Assembly (NCBI GenBank): GCA_001543395.1
Contig: LPNG01000009.1
Coordinates: 1-64,000 of the forward strand
Direction: 5' to 3'
Origin: Candidatus Alcium sp. F082
Lineage (GTDB): Bacteria; Bacteroidota; Bacteroidia; Bacteroidales; F082
DNA length: 64,000 nucleotides
Shown: positions 9,756 through 20,017 of the stretch, one piece after another
Position numbering within the stretch: the stretch's first letter is position 1
How the letters are laid out: every line of letters starts with the position of its first letter
Program-made: the position numbers and the translations under genes
Notes under the pieces: generated by a model
What the model was told of the DNA's origin: nothing
Databases searched by the model: none
The model's input: the letters and a program-made list of their open reading frames with translations, nothing else

Positions 9756-12173
9756 ATGCTCAAAAAACACATCATTTTTCTTGCTTTCGCCACTTTCGTG
9801 ACGATGAGTCTTCATGCACAAAACCTAGACACCACTAATGTTCAGAACCTGGATGAGGTGATAATCAACGGCGTGCGCCTTCAAAAAAACGCACCCTTCT
9901 CCGTCACCAACATCGAGAAGGTGGAACTCAGCGACTTTTCGAAAACCGGCCAAGAGCTCCCCTTCCTGTTTGCCAAGACGCCCGGCATCATCGCTTGGGG
10001 TGAGAACGGCATAGGCTCCGGCACCTCCTACATGCGCATCCGCGGCGCGGGCGACTCGCGCATCAACGTCACCCTCGACGGCGTGTCGCTCAACTCGCCC
10101 GAAGACCAATGCGTGTTCTGGGCCAACATGAACAGCTACGGCTCACTTCTCAGCTCAGTGCAGATCCAACGCGGCGTGGGTAGCTCCACCAACGGCGACG
10201 GCGCCTTTGGTGGCACGATATCGCTGACATCGGCCAAGCCTTCCTTCGTGCCGAGTGCCGAGATCACGGGCTCCTACGGTTCATTCAACACGCTCAACTT
10301 CGGTGCCAAGGCCTCCACGGGCCTGCTGTGGAACCACCTCATCGTCGACGGAGCCTACCACGAGACCCACACCGACGGCTTCATCCACGGCACCAAGGGC
10401 CGCAGCGGCAGCTACTACGGCGGCCTCACCTGGATGGGCAAGAACTTCATCCTCCGCTACAAGAACATCGGCAACTTCGAGATGACCGGCCAGGCCTGGA
10501 ACGGCGTGACGGCTGGCAACAACGACCTCAGCCTTATGGACGGCACCTATGGTGAGCACACGGGCATCAAGACCTACGCCGATATGTATAAGGTGGGTCT
10601 GGGACAGTTCAACTCGCTCTACGAATACCTCGTCACCGACGAGGACGGCAACTTCGTCAAGGACGAGAACGGCCACTACATGACCCAACGCTACCAGATG
10701 AACGACGGCACCTTCTGGGACCGCACCACCGACAACTTCTGGCAAGACCACAACCTCCTCTCCGCAGCTTGGGAGATCAACGAACATTGGTCGACCACGG
10801 CCACGCTGCACTACACCTACGGCTACGGCTACTACGAGGAGTTCCGTCCTAACAACAAACTCTCGAAGTTCGGCATGACCTATTACGACGCTGAAGGCAA
10901 TCAGGTGAAAAAGACCGACTTCGTCCGCAAGAAAGGACTCCGCCAGGACACCTACGGCCTCGTGTGGTTCACCCGTTACAAGAATGCAAACTGGAACATC
11001 ATCGGCGGCATCTCGGCCCAGAACTTCCAAGGCAACCACTTCGGCTATGTGACCTATATCGCCAACCAAGGCGTCGCTGACAAATACCTCGCTGATGGCG
11101 ACTACAAATACTACGACTCCGACGCACAGAAGCTCGACGGCAACGTCTTCGTCAAGGCGGCCTACACTTTTGCCGACCATTGGACCGTCTTCGGCGACAT
11201 GCAGTTCCGCTATGTGGACTACAAGACCAACGGCATCAACGACAAATTCTACGAAGAAGGAAGCCAATATTACAACCAAGAACTCAACATCCACGAGAAG
11301 TACCCCTTCTTCAACCCCAAGGGCGGCATCTCCTTCGACACGGACAGCCACCACGTCTACGCCTCCGTGGCCATGAGCCACCGCGAGCCCGAGCGTAACA
11401 ACTTCACCGACAACGGCTCCTATCCCTTCCCCAAGCCAGAGCAACTCCTCGACTATGAGTTGGGCTACAACTACAACGGACGCATCTTCCAGGCTGGCGC
11501 CAACCTCTATTATATGGACTACAACAACCAGTTCGTACAGACCGGTGCCGTCAGCGACATCGGCGAGGCCCTGACCACCAATATCAAGGACTCGTACCGC
11601 ATGGGCGTCGAGCTGCAGGCTGGCGTAAGCCCCACCAAATGGTTGACCATCGAGGCCAACGCCGCCTTGAGCCAAAACAAGGTCAAGGACTTCGACGAGG
11701 TCGTGGAGAACTGGGACGACTGGGAAGGCAACACCGATGCCAACGGCCAAGCCTACGATGGTGACGGCTACGATGTTATCCACTACGACAACTCCACCCT
11801 GGCCTTCTCGCCTTCGGCCATCCTGAACGGCTTCGTCACCTTCCACCACAAGGGCTTCGAGGCCACCTGGCACACGAACTACGTCTCACGCATGTATCTC
11901 GACAATACCGAGAACCTCGACCGTTCGTTGCCGGCCTACAGCACCTCCAACGTCAGCCTCGGCTACACGCTGAAGCCCAAGAAAGTCGTCAAGGAAGCCA
12001 TCGTGAAGGTGAACTTCAACAACATCTTCAACGAGCGCTACGCCGCCAGCGGCTGGGTCTACTCGGCCATCTGCGACAGCTACGGTCACCCCAACGACAA
12101 CCGCTACTACCAAATCGGTTTCATCCCGATGGCAGGTTTCCATGTCATGGGTAATCTGACGCTGAGGTTCTAG
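9756..12173 (+). CDS. TonB-dependent outer-membrane receptor, probable thiamine (derivative) uptake
   Basis: Signal peptide, plug RIRGAGDSRINVTLDGVSLN, C-terminal beta-barrel ending in F; preceded by TPP riboswitch. Confidence 0.88.
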   Translation: MLKKHIIFLAFATFVTMSLHAQNLDTTNVQNLDEVIINGVRLQKNAPFSVTNIEKVELSDFSKTGQELPFLFAKTPGIIAWGENGIGSGTSYMRIRGAGDSRINVTLDGVSLNSPEDQCVFWANMNSYGSLLSSVQIQRGVGSSTNGDGAFGGTISLTSAKPSFVPSAEITGSYGSFNTLNFGAKASTGLLWNHLIVDGAYHETHTDGFIHGTKGRSGSYYGGLTWMGKNFILRYKNIGNFEMTGQAWNGVTAGNNDLSLMDGTYGEHTGIKTYADMYKVGLGQFNSLYEYLVTDEDGNFVKDENGHYMTQRYQMNDGTFWDRTTDNFWQDHNLLSAAWEINEHWSTTATLHYTYGYGYYEEFRPNNKLSKFGMTYYDAEGNQVKKTDFVRKKGLRQDTYGLVWFTRYKNANWNIIGGISAQNFQGNHFGYVTYIANQGVADKYLADGDYKYYDSDAQKLDGNVFVKAAYTFADHWTVFGDMQFRYVDYKTNGINDKFYEEGSQYYNQELNIHEKYPFFNPKGGISFDTDSHHVYASVAMSHREPERNNFTDNGSYPFPKPEQLLDYELGYNYNGRIFQAGANLYYMDYNNQFVQTGAVSDIGEALTTNIKDSYRMGVELQAGVSPTKWLTIEANAALSQNKVKDFDEVVENWDDWEGNTDANGQAYDGDGYDVIHYDNSTLAFSPSAILNGFVTFHHKGFEATWHTNYVSRMYLDNTENLDRSLPAYSTSNVSLGYTLKPKKVVKEAIVKVNFNNIFNERYAASGWVYSAICDSYGHPNDNRYYQIGFIPMAGFHVMGNLTLRF

Positions 12174-12182
12174 AGCTGGCAT

Positions 12183-12312
12183 AGATTCCCCTTCGGGGAA
12201 TGGAGAATTCATCCAACTAAAATGCGGCGGCTTGTAGCGTTTACAAAGGGTAAACATTACTTGCCGCCGCTTATTATACGAACACTTTATGCCATTCCCC
12301 GCAGGGGAATCT
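12183..12312. repeat. REPIN-like structured repeat, copy 2
   Basis: AGATTCCCCTTCGGGGAATGGAG ... CCATTCCCCGCAGGGGAATCT; inner GCGGCGG/CCGCCGC; apical GTTTAC-AAAGG-GTAAAC. Confidence 0.85.
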
Positions 12313-12321
12313 CAATTCCGT

Positions 12322-13797
12322 TTATTTCGTTTTTGCGATCCGCTTCGCCACGCCGATGGCGCCTGTGGGACAGACGAGTCGGCAGAGGTGGCAGCCCACG
12401 CACCGCTTTCCATCTAGATGCGGCTGACGCAGGTCGGCATCGAAGGTGATGGCCTGATGGCCGCCGTCTTGGCAGGAGGTGTAGCAACGGCCGCAGCCGA
12501 TGCATTGCTCACGGTCGAAGGTGGGATACACGATGGTGTCGCGGTCGAGGTTTGTGGGGGTGTCGAAATTGGGCAGCTCCTCTCCTACCAGATCCGACAG
12601 GTGCTCGACGCCGCGTTCTGCCATATAGTTTTGCAGCCCAAGCACGAGGTCGTCGATGATGCGGTAGCCGTACTGCATCACGGCGGTGCACACCTGCACG
12701 TTGCTGCAGCCCAGCTGGATGAACTCAAGCGCGTCGCGCCAGGTCTCGATGCCACCGATGCCGCTCAGCTCGAAGCGTTTGCCATTGTTGGTGGCGGTGA
12801 AGATGGGATTTTTCGCCATTTCGAGGATATGGCGCAAGGCGATAGGCTTCACGGCACGGCCCGAGAGTCCGGAGATGGTCTTCTTATCGGCCACGGCACC
12901 GCGAATGTTCATGGTCACGCTCTTGATGGTGTTGATGGCCGACACCGCATCGGCGCTGGCGAAATAGGCGGCCATGGCGGGCTGGTTGATTTGGGTGATG
13001 TTGGGCGTCATCTTGGGGATGACCGGGATCTTGACGTTATGCTTCACGTAGGCCGTGTAGAACAGCACCAGTTCCGAGTTCTGTCCCACGTCGCTGCCCA
13101 TGCCGGCCAACTTCATCTGTGGGCAGGAGAAATTCAGCTCCACGGCGTCGACGCCGGCCTCTTCGGCCATTTTCGCCAGCGTGATCCACTCCGTCTCGGC
13201 GTTGCCCATGATAGAGGCGACGACAATTTTCGAGGGATAGTCTTTTTTCAGTCTGCGCAAGATGTCGAAGTCCACCTCGACGGGATTCTCGCTCAGCTGC
13301 TCCATGTTACGGAAGCCGAAGAAATCGGAGCGGCCCGGCTCGTTGACGGCATCGAAGCGCGGCGACACCTCGCGGATGTCCTCCATGCAGATGGTCTTAT
13401 AGAACACGCCCGCCCATCCAGCATCGAAGGCCCGCGCCACCATCTCGTAGTTGGTGCAGATGGCCGACGAGGCGAGGAAGAAGGGATTCTCGCAAGGGAT
13501 GCCGCAGAAGTCGATGGCAAGGCTAGGGAGATCCTTTTGTGGCTTCGTGCCTTTGGCGGCTTTCGCCAGCTCCCTGATGCGGATCGGCCTGTCGTAGTGG
13601 ATGCAGGCCGTCTCGGCGGCTTGCAGCTCAGCGTCGCTGCATGGGTCGAGCCACTGTGCGGCAACGGCTTCGTTGTCGAATCGTATGGCGCGTATGGCGC
13701 GTGCTGGGTCGCCATTCTTGCAGGCCTTGCTGCACGGCGCATCGGCGCAGAGCAAGCATCTTGCAGCTTCTTCTTGGAGGTGCATAGTTTTGTTCAT
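12322..13797 (-). CDS. preA: NAD-dependent dihydropyrimidine dehydrogenase subunit PreA-like, with N- and C-terminal Fe-S motifs
   Basis: DHOD-like barrel (ELNFSCPQ), C-terminal 2x[4Fe-4S] CIGCGRCYTSC / CVGCHLCRLVCP. Confidence 0.82.
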   Translation of the reverse strand: MNKTMHLQEEAARCLLCADAPCSKACKNGDPARAIRAIRFDNEAVAAQWLDPCSDAELQAAETACIHYDRPIRIRELAKAAKGTKPQKDLPSLAIDFCGIPCENPFFLASSAICTNYEMVARAFDAGWAGVFYKTICMEDIREVSPRFDAVNEPGRSDFFGFRNMEQLSENPVEVDFDILRRLKKDYPSKIVVASIMGNAETEWITLAKMAEEAGVDAVELNFSCPQMKLAGMGSDVGQNSELVLFYTAYVKHNVKIPVIPKMTPNITQINQPAMAAYFASADAVSAINTIKSVTMNIRGAVADKKTISGLSGRAVKPIALRHILEMAKNPIFTATNNGKRFELSGIGGIETWRDALEFIQLGCSNVQVCTAVMQYGYRIIDDLVLGLQNYMAERGVEHLSDLVGEELPNFDTPTNLDRDTIVYPTFDREQCIGCGRCYTSCQDGGHQAITFDADLRQPHLDGKRCVGCHLCRLVCPTGAIGVAKRIAKTK

Positions 13798-13885
13798 AGC
13801 GTCAGTGTTAGGAGGTTTAGTGGGGACAAAAGTAGAAATAATTTGGTTTTACAAATCCTTATTATTGAATTTCGACACTTTTCCT

Positions 13886-13893
13886 TATTTTTG
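13886..13893 (+). promoter_or_regulatory. Bacteroidetes -7 element upstream of hsdM
   Basis: TATTTTTG 23 bp before ATG. Confidence 0.5.
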
Positions 13894-13915
13894 CGCATTA
13901 AAACATTTTTTCAAA

Positions 13916-15358
13916 ATGGCATTTGAACAGACCTTTAAGAACATCGACAACATCCTTCGCACCGACGAGGGATGCGGCTCCGAACTTGACTATATAGAAC
14001 AGAAATCGTGGATTCTGTTCCTCAAATATCTTGACGACCTTGAAAAGACACGGCGGATGGAAGCCGAACTTCAAGACAAGACCTATACCCCCGTGATTGC
14101 AGAGGGCTATCGTTGGAACGATTGGGCAATGCCACGCACGAAGACAGGCGAATATGATGTGCATAACGCCCTCGTTGGCGACGACCTCATTGAGTTTGTC
14201 AACGGCAAGTTGTTCCCCTACCTGAAACGCTTTACGAGTTCAAACAACACGGGCATTGAGGCCAAAATCGGAGTGGTGTTCGGCGAAATCCGAAATCGCA
14301 TTGCATCGGGCTACAACCTTCGTGATGTGTTGGAACAGGTGGACGGCTTGAAATTCCAAACCACCGAACAGAAACACGAACTTACCTACCTGTACGAATC
14401 TTCCCTGAACAAGATGGGCAACGCAGGGCGCAATGGTGGCGAATACTACACGCCTCGACCGCTCATCCGTACCATCGTGAAGATAGTGAACCCTGAGATT
14501 GGCAAGTCGGTGTATGACGGGGCTTGCGGCTCAGCGGGCTTCCTGTGCGAGGCTTACAACTATATGCACGGCAACGTGAAGAAGACCGCCGATGAGCGTA
14601 CCTTGCAGACCTCAACCTTCTACGGAAAAGAGGTGAAGGGCTTGGCCTACATCATCGGAATGATGAATATGATTTTGCACGGCGTTGAGTGTCCGAACAT
14701 AACACGCACCAACACCCTGACCGAGAACCTTGCCGACGTTCAGGAGAAAGACCGCTTCGACTACATCCTTGCCAATCCCCCGTTTGGCGGCAAGGAGCGT
14801 GCCGAGGTGCAACAGAATTTCCCCATCAAGACGAGCGAAACGGCCTACCTGTTCTTGCAGCACTTCATCAAGTACCTGAGGGCGGGCGGCTCAGCGGGCA
14901 TCGTCATCAAGAACACGTTCCTGAGCAACACGGATAATGCCTCTATCGCCTTGCGCAAGAAACTCTTGGAAGACTGCAACCTGCATACCATCCTCGACCT
15001 TCCTTCAGGCGTGTTCCAAGCAGGCGTGAAGACCATCGTGCTGTTCTTCAAGAAGGGTGAGCCGACCAAGAAGGTGTGGTTCTACCAACTCAACCTTGAC
15101 CGCACCTTGGGCAAGACCGACCCGCTCAACGAAAACGACCTCGCCGACTTTGTGGAAAAGCAGAAGACCAAGGCCGACAGCCCAAATTCGTGGAGTATCG
15201 ACGTGGCCGACCTGAACGAGAACTACGACCTGTCGCCCAAGAATCCGAACAAGGTGGAAGCCGTGGATGAGCGCACCCCGCAACAGATAGCGGACGAAAT
15301 CAGGGCATTGGCAAGCCAAAATCAGGAATTGTTGGATGAGATAATCGGGATGCTATGA
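13916..15358 (+). CDS. hsdM: Type I restriction-modification N6-adenine methyltransferase subunit HsdM
   Basis: N-terminal HsdM domain, YDGACGSAGFL, LANPPFGGKE; starts at ATG 13916 rather than upstream ORF start. Confidence 0.95.
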   Translation: MAFEQTFKNIDNILRTDEGCGSELDYIEQKSWILFLKYLDDLEKTRRMEAELQDKTYTPVIAEGYRWNDWAMPRTKTGEYDVHNALVGDDLIEFVNGKLFPYLKRFTSSNNTGIEAKIGVVFGEIRNRIASGYNLRDVLEQVDGLKFQTTEQKHELTYLYESSLNKMGNAGRNGGEYYTPRPLIRTIVKIVNPEIGKSVYDGACGSAGFLCEAYNYMHGNVKKTADERTLQTSTFYGKEVKGLAYIIGMMNMILHGVECPNITRTNTLTENLADVQEKDRFDYILANPPFGGKERAEVQQNFPIKTSETAYLFLQHFIKYLRAGGSAGIVIKNTFLSNTDNASIALRKKLLEDCNLHTILDLPSGVFQAGVKTIVLFFKKGEPTKKVWFYQLNLDRTLGKTDPLNENDLADFVEKQKTKADSPNSWSIDVADLNENYDLSPKNPNKVEAVDERTPQQIADEIRALASQNQELLDEIIGML

Positions 15359-15363
15359 GAGCT

Positions 15364-16485
15364 ATGGAAACCAATAGATTGTTTGAAGATATTTCCGCGC
15401 TGATTGAGCAATCACGGCAACACATCGCCAAATCAGTAAACACAACGATGGTTTACACCTATTTCGGTATTGGCAAATATATTGTGGAATATGAGCAAAA
15501 TGGGGAAAGGAGGGCAGAATATGGTAAAGAAACGCTCAAAAACTTGTCTTTCCGACTTACCGATAAGTATGGAAGAGGATGGAGTGTTGATACATTGGAG
15601 AAATGCAGATGGTTATACAAAGCCTATTCCAACGACCAAATTTCCGCTACAATGCAGCGGAAATCCCTTTCAAAAAAATCCGCTACAGCGCAGCGGAAAT
15701 CTTCCGAAACACCTGACCGACACAACGAAATCGTTCCCGGCACAGATGAAATCCACAGTTTTGTGCTCTCATGGAACCATTATCAGATACTCATGCGCAT
15801 AGACAATCCGTTGGAGCGTAGTTTTTACGAGGTTGAAGCGTACAATGGAAATTGGAGCGTTCGTCAATTGCAACGCCAAGTGGCATCCTCGCTTTTTGAA
15901 CGCTTGGCATTGAGCCGCGACAAGGATGAAGTCATGCGACTGGCTTGCGAAGGACAAATCATGCAAAAGCCCGACGACATCATTAAAAACCCTGTTGTGC
16001 TCGAATTCTGTGGCCTGAAACCCGACGAATCATACACCGAAACAAAACTTGAAACCGCCCTTATCTCCAAAATCCAGCAGTTCTTGATGGAAATGGGTAA
16101 AGGTTTTTTGTTTGAGGCGAGACAAAAACGATTCACTTTCGATGAGGACAATTACTATGTTGATTTGGTGCTCTATAACCGAATATTGCAATGCTATGTG
16201 CTTGTTGACCTCAAAATCGACAAACTTTCCCATCAGGATTTGGGACAAATGCAGATGTATGTGAACTATTTCGACCGATATGTGAAACTTGATTTCGAGA
16301 AGCCGACAATAGGCATTCTGCTCTGTCGCACAAAAAGCAATGCCTTGGTTGAACTGACATTGCCACCCGATGCCAATATTTACGCGCAGCAATACGCTCT
16401 TTGCCTGCCCGACAAACAACTATTGCAAAGCAAACTGCAACAATGGTGCAATGAATTTGAAACAAACAACGTAACTGAAAACTGA
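15364..16485 (+). CDS. YhcG/DUF1016 family PDDEXK nuclease
   Basis: YFGIGKYIVEYEQNG, LSWNHYQILMRIDNPLERSFYE, DLVLYNRILQCYVLVDLKIDKLSHQDLGQMQMYVNYFD. Confidence 0.9.
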   Translation: METNRLFEDISALIEQSRQHIAKSVNTTMVYTYFGIGKYIVEYEQNGERRAEYGKETLKNLSFRLTDKYGRGWSVDTLEKCRWLYKAYSNDQISATMQRKSLSKKSATAQRKSSETPDRHNEIVPGTDEIHSFVLSWNHYQILMRIDNPLERSFYEVEAYNGNWSVRQLQRQVASSLFERLALSRDKDEVMRLACEGQIMQKPDDIIKNPVVLEFCGLKPDESYTETKLETALISKIQQFLMEMGKGFLFEARQKRFTFDEDNYYVDLVLYNRILQCYVLVDLKIDKLSHQDLGQMQMYVNYFDRYVKLDFEKPTIGILLCRTKSNALVELTLPPDANIYAQQYALCLPDKQLLQSKLQQWCNEFETNNVTEN

Positions 16486-16502
16486 AAAATCATTGGGATG
16501 CT

Positions 16503-17636
16503 ATGAAACAAGGTTGGCAGATATATAAATTAGAAGACATTTGTACGATATACGACAAATTGAGAAAGCCGATTTCCAAGAAAGACAGAGTGTCAGGCAT
16601 CTACCCGTATTATGGGGCATCTTGCGTTCAAGATTATGTCAATGACTATCTATTTGATGGTCGTTATGTACTGATTGGAGAAGATGGAGCGAAATGGGGA
16701 AGCGGTGAAGATACTGCATATATCGTGGAAGGAAAGTTTTGGGTGAATAACCACGCACATATTATCCAATGCAATAATGGCATCGTTGATACATTCATTT
16801 ATTATTACTTCAACCATTTAGATTTAACCAAATTGGTGGCAGGTGCTATTATCCCCAAACTCACACAGGAAACGCTTCGCAGTATGGAAATCCCTATCCC
16901 GCCACTTTCCGAGCAGCAGCGCATCGTTTCCCTGTTGGATGCCGAGTTTGCCAAGATTGATGCCCTGAAAGCCAATGCCGAAAAGAACTTGCAGAACGCA
17001 AAGGACTTGTTTCAAGCGGCGTTGAAGAAGGAATTGGAGCCGAAGGAGGGGTGGATTACCAAGCGATTAAATGACATATATGATGTCAGAGACGGCACTC
17101 ACGATAGTCCTAAATACCATTTGGAAGGCTATCCACTTGTGACATCAAAGAATCTCCGCAACGGAATGGTCGAAATGGATAATGTGAAGTACATTTCCAA
17201 AGAAGACTATGACAAAATCAATGAAAGAAGCAAGGTTGATATTGGGGATGTCCTATTTGCTATGATTGGAACTATAGGCAATCCTTCGTTAGTCACGGAA
17301 GAGCCGCATTATGCCATCAAGAATATGGCATTATTCAAAGTCCCCAAAAACCAATCGGGAGCATTGTTAAGATATGTACTTTCTTCCGATGGTGTATTAA
17401 ACGAGATGCACAAAAAGGCAAAAGGTTCTAATCAACCCTTTGTTTCGTTGGGCTATCTTCGTAACTTTGTGATTACCATACCCGAATCTATTGAAGAACA
17501 AAATGAACTTGTTGCCCGTCTCGATGCCCTGAACGAGAAATGCAAGACCCTTCAAGCAAACTATGAAAAGACCCTGAGCCTTTGCGATGACCTGAAACAA
17601 GCCTTGCTGAGAAAGGCGTTTAACGGAGAAATATAA
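16503..17636 (+). CDS. hsdS: Type I restriction specificity subunit HsdS (two TRDs)
   Basis: Two half-repeats each followed by conserved coiled-coil: IPIPPLSEQQRIVSLLDAEFAKIDAL and ITIPESIEEQNELVARLDALNEKCKTL. Confidence 0.94.
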   Translation: MKQGWQIYKLEDICTIYDKLRKPISKKDRVSGIYPYYGASCVQDYVNDYLFDGRYVLIGEDGAKWGSGEDTAYIVEGKFWVNNHAHIIQCNNGIVDTFIYYYFNHLDLTKLVAGAIIPKLTQETLRSMEIPIPPLSEQQRIVSLLDAEFAKIDALKANAEKNLQNAKDLFQAALKKELEPKEGWITKRLNDIYDVRDGTHDSPKYHLEGYPLVTSKNLRNGMVEMDNVKYISKEDYDKINERSKVDIGDVLFAMIGTIGNPSLVTEEPHYAIKNMALFKVPKNQSGALLRYVLSSDGVLNEMHKKAKGSNQPFVSLGYLRNFVITIPESIEEQNELVARLDALNEKCKTLQANYEKTLSLCDDLKQALLRKAFNGEI

Positions 17637-17642
17637 ACGACT

Positions 17643-19988
17643 ATGAACGAAGCCCAAACCCGATTGAACAAGATAGACCCCGCATTGAAGAAGGCAGGGT
17701 GGAATGTGGTTGAGCAGAGCCACATCATCGTGGAATATGCCATCACCAATGGCAGGGTGAGCAAAAGTGTTGCGCCCAAGCCCCTGAAGGCCGACTATAT
17801 CCTGACCTATAAAGGCGTGAAGTTGGCCGTGGTAGAGGCCAAGAGCGATGAAAAGGACGTGAGCGAAGGCGTTGCGCAAGCCAAGCAATACGCCAAGATG
17901 CTCAACATCCGCTTCACCTACGCCACCAACGGCGATAAGATTTACGCTATGGATATGGAAACGGGCGAGGAACAGGAAGTTTCGGCCTATCCAACACCCG
18001 ATGAACTATGGACTTGGACTTTCGGCGATGCTGACGAATGGCGGGACAAATTCAACGAGCAGCCCTTGTTCAACAACGGCACGAAGAATCCACGATACTA
18101 TCAGGAAATCGCCATCAACAAGACCCTTGCGGCCATAGCAGCGGGCAAAGACCGCATCTTGCTGACCCTTGCCACGGGAACGGGAAAGACCTACATAGCC
18201 TTCCAAATCGCTTGGAAACTTTTCCAAACCAAGTGGAACGTGAAGAAGACAGGCAACCGACCCCGCATCCTGTTTTTGGCTGACCGCAACGTTTTGGCCA
18301 ACCAAGCCTTCAACGGATTCTTTGGCTTCGCCCCCGATGCCCTTGTGCGCATCAAGCCCGATAGCATCAGGAAGAACGGCAAAGTGCCTACCAACGGCTC
18401 TGTGTTCTTCACCATCTTCCAAACCTTTATGACAGGTGAGGACGGCAAGTTTGTGTTTGGCGACTACCCTAAGGACTTCTTCGACCTCGTTATCATCGAC
18501 GAATGCCATAGAGGTGGAGCAAAGGACGAAAGCAATTGGCGGGCTATCCTTGAATACTTTAGCCCCGCCGTGCAAATCGGTCTGACCGCAACACCAAGAC
18601 GGGAAATCAACGCCGATACTTATAAATACTTTGGCGAACCCGTTTACCAATACTCATTGAAACAAGGCATTGCCGATGGCTTCCTGACCCCGTTCCGTCA
18701 TTGCAAGATGCAAGGCACGATTGACGAATACATCTACAGCCCCGAAGACGAAATTCTGTCAGGCGAGGTGGACGAAACCAAGGTCTATACCGAGAAGGAT
18801 TTCTACTCAGGCAACATATATATCAAGCAGCGTGATGAAGCCCGTGTGAAAGAGTTTATGCAGCACATCAAGCCCGACGAAAAGACCATAGTGTTTTGTG
18901 CCACGCAGAACCACGCAGCGCAAATCCGTGATATGATAAACCGCTTCCACAAAGGCAATCCCGAATATGCAGTGCGCATCACCGCCAACGACGGGGAAAT
19001 GGGCGAACAATACCTGAAAGAGTTTCAAGACAACGAAAAGACCATACCAACCATCCTGACCACTTCGCAGAAACTATCCACAGGCGTTGATGCCCTGAAC
19101 GTGCGCAACATCGTATTGCTCCGACCCATCAAGAGTATGATTGAGTTCAAGCAAATCATAGGCAGGGGAACAAGACTTTACGAAGGCAAGTATTACTTCA
19201 CCATCTACGACTTTGTGAAGGCATACGAGAACTTCCAAGACCCTACTTGGGACGGCGAACCCGTTTGCCCCGTATGCAGCAACAATCCCTGTACTTGCGA
19301 GGCCGAACCAGTTGAATACGAACAGGAGGAAGGCGGCGAAGATAGTGTGTTCAGAGAAAGACCTGAATACAAGCCAAAATCACCCAAGGAAGAGGAAGAA
19401 CAGGAGAAGCCCGAAAGACTTGAAATCCGCCTATCAGATGGCCGCACACGTAAAATCCGTTTCATCAAGTCGGATATGTTTTGGGGAGCGGATGGGAAGC
19501 CTGTGAGTGCCGAAGATTTCTTGAAGGCGATGTTCGGCCAAATGCCTGAGTTCTACACGTCCATTGAAGACCTCAGGGAAAAGTGGTCATCACCCAAGAC
19601 GAGGGAAGAACTCTTGGATAAGATGAGCGAAGCGGGCTATGACATCGAAACGCTCAACCGCATACGAACCTTGATAGATGCTGACAACTCCGACCTGTTG
19701 GATGTGTTGGAGTACATTTCCTTCAACGTTGAGCCAATCCAAAGGGCTGAGCGGGTGCAACGTACAGACCCGTATGTTGAGACCCTGACCGCTCAGCAAC
19801 AGGATTTCGTCAAGTACGTCATCACCTTATACATCCGTGAAGGCATTGAAGAACTTGGAACAAGCAAGTTGCCTGAGATACTGAAAATGAAGTACGGCTC
19901 CATCGGCGACGGGACAATGGCACTTGGCGGCTTGGATGTGGCCAAGAACACTTTCTATGGATTCCAGAAGAGCTTGTACTTGAATTGA
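17643..19988 (+). CDS. hsdR: Type I restriction endonuclease subunit HsdR
   Basis: Nuclease motif VVEAKSDEKDVSEG, helicase LATGTGKT, IIDECHRGG, GLTATP; C-terminal EcoEI_R_C-like region. Confidence 0.95.
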   Translation: MNEAQTRLNKIDPALKKAGWNVVEQSHIIVEYAITNGRVSKSVAPKPLKADYILTYKGVKLAVVEAKSDEKDVSEGVAQAKQYAKMLNIRFTYATNGDKIYAMDMETGEEQEVSAYPTPDELWTWTFGDADEWRDKFNEQPLFNNGTKNPRYYQEIAINKTLAAIAAGKDRILLTLATGTGKTYIAFQIAWKLFQTKWNVKKTGNRPRILFLADRNVLANQAFNGFFGFAPDALVRIKPDSIRKNGKVPTNGSVFFTIFQTFMTGEDGKFVFGDYPKDFFDLVIIDECHRGGAKDESNWRAILEYFSPAVQIGLTATPRREINADTYKYFGEPVYQYSLKQGIADGFLTPFRHCKMQGTIDEYIYSPEDEILSGEVDETKVYTEKDFYSGNIYIKQRDEARVKEFMQHIKPDEKTIVFCATQNHAAQIRDMINRFHKGNPEYAVRITANDGEMGEQYLKEFQDNEKTIPTILTTSQKLSTGVDALNVRNIVLLRPIKSMIEFKQIIGRGTRLYEGKYYFTIYDFVKAYENFQDPTWDGEPVCPVCSNNPCTCEAEPVEYEQEEGGEDSVFRERPEYKPKSPKEEEEQEKPERLEIRLSDGRTRKIRFIKSDMFWGADGKPVSAEDFLKAMFGQMPEFYTSIEDLREKWSSPKTREELLDKMSEAGYDIETLNRIRTLIDADNSDLLDVLEYISFNVEPIQRAERVQRTDPYVETLTAQQQDFVKYVITLYIREGIEELGTSKLPEILKMKYGSIGDGTMALGGLDVAKNTFYGFQKSLYLN

Positions 19989-20017
19989 GCTATCGTCTTT
20001 TAACTAATAATTTTAAC

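Noticed and set aside
10281-11873. 530-aa minus-strand ORF opposite the TonB receptor
   Set aside because: Val-rich antisense translation of a beta-barrel gene; no start context or homology pattern
13601-13915. 105-aa N-terminal extension of hsdM ORF
   Set aside because: Overlaps preA antisense; consensus promoter at 13886 and ATG 13916 give the canonical HsdM start
12418-13926. 502-aa plus-strand ORF opposite preA
   Set aside because: Antisense shadow of a clear Fe-S/DHOD-like enzyme
17643-19988. CPVCSNNPCTC motif in HsdR as a novel zinc domain
   Set aside because: Short Cys-rich linkers near the C-terminal domain are common in this HsdR type; no evidence for a new function
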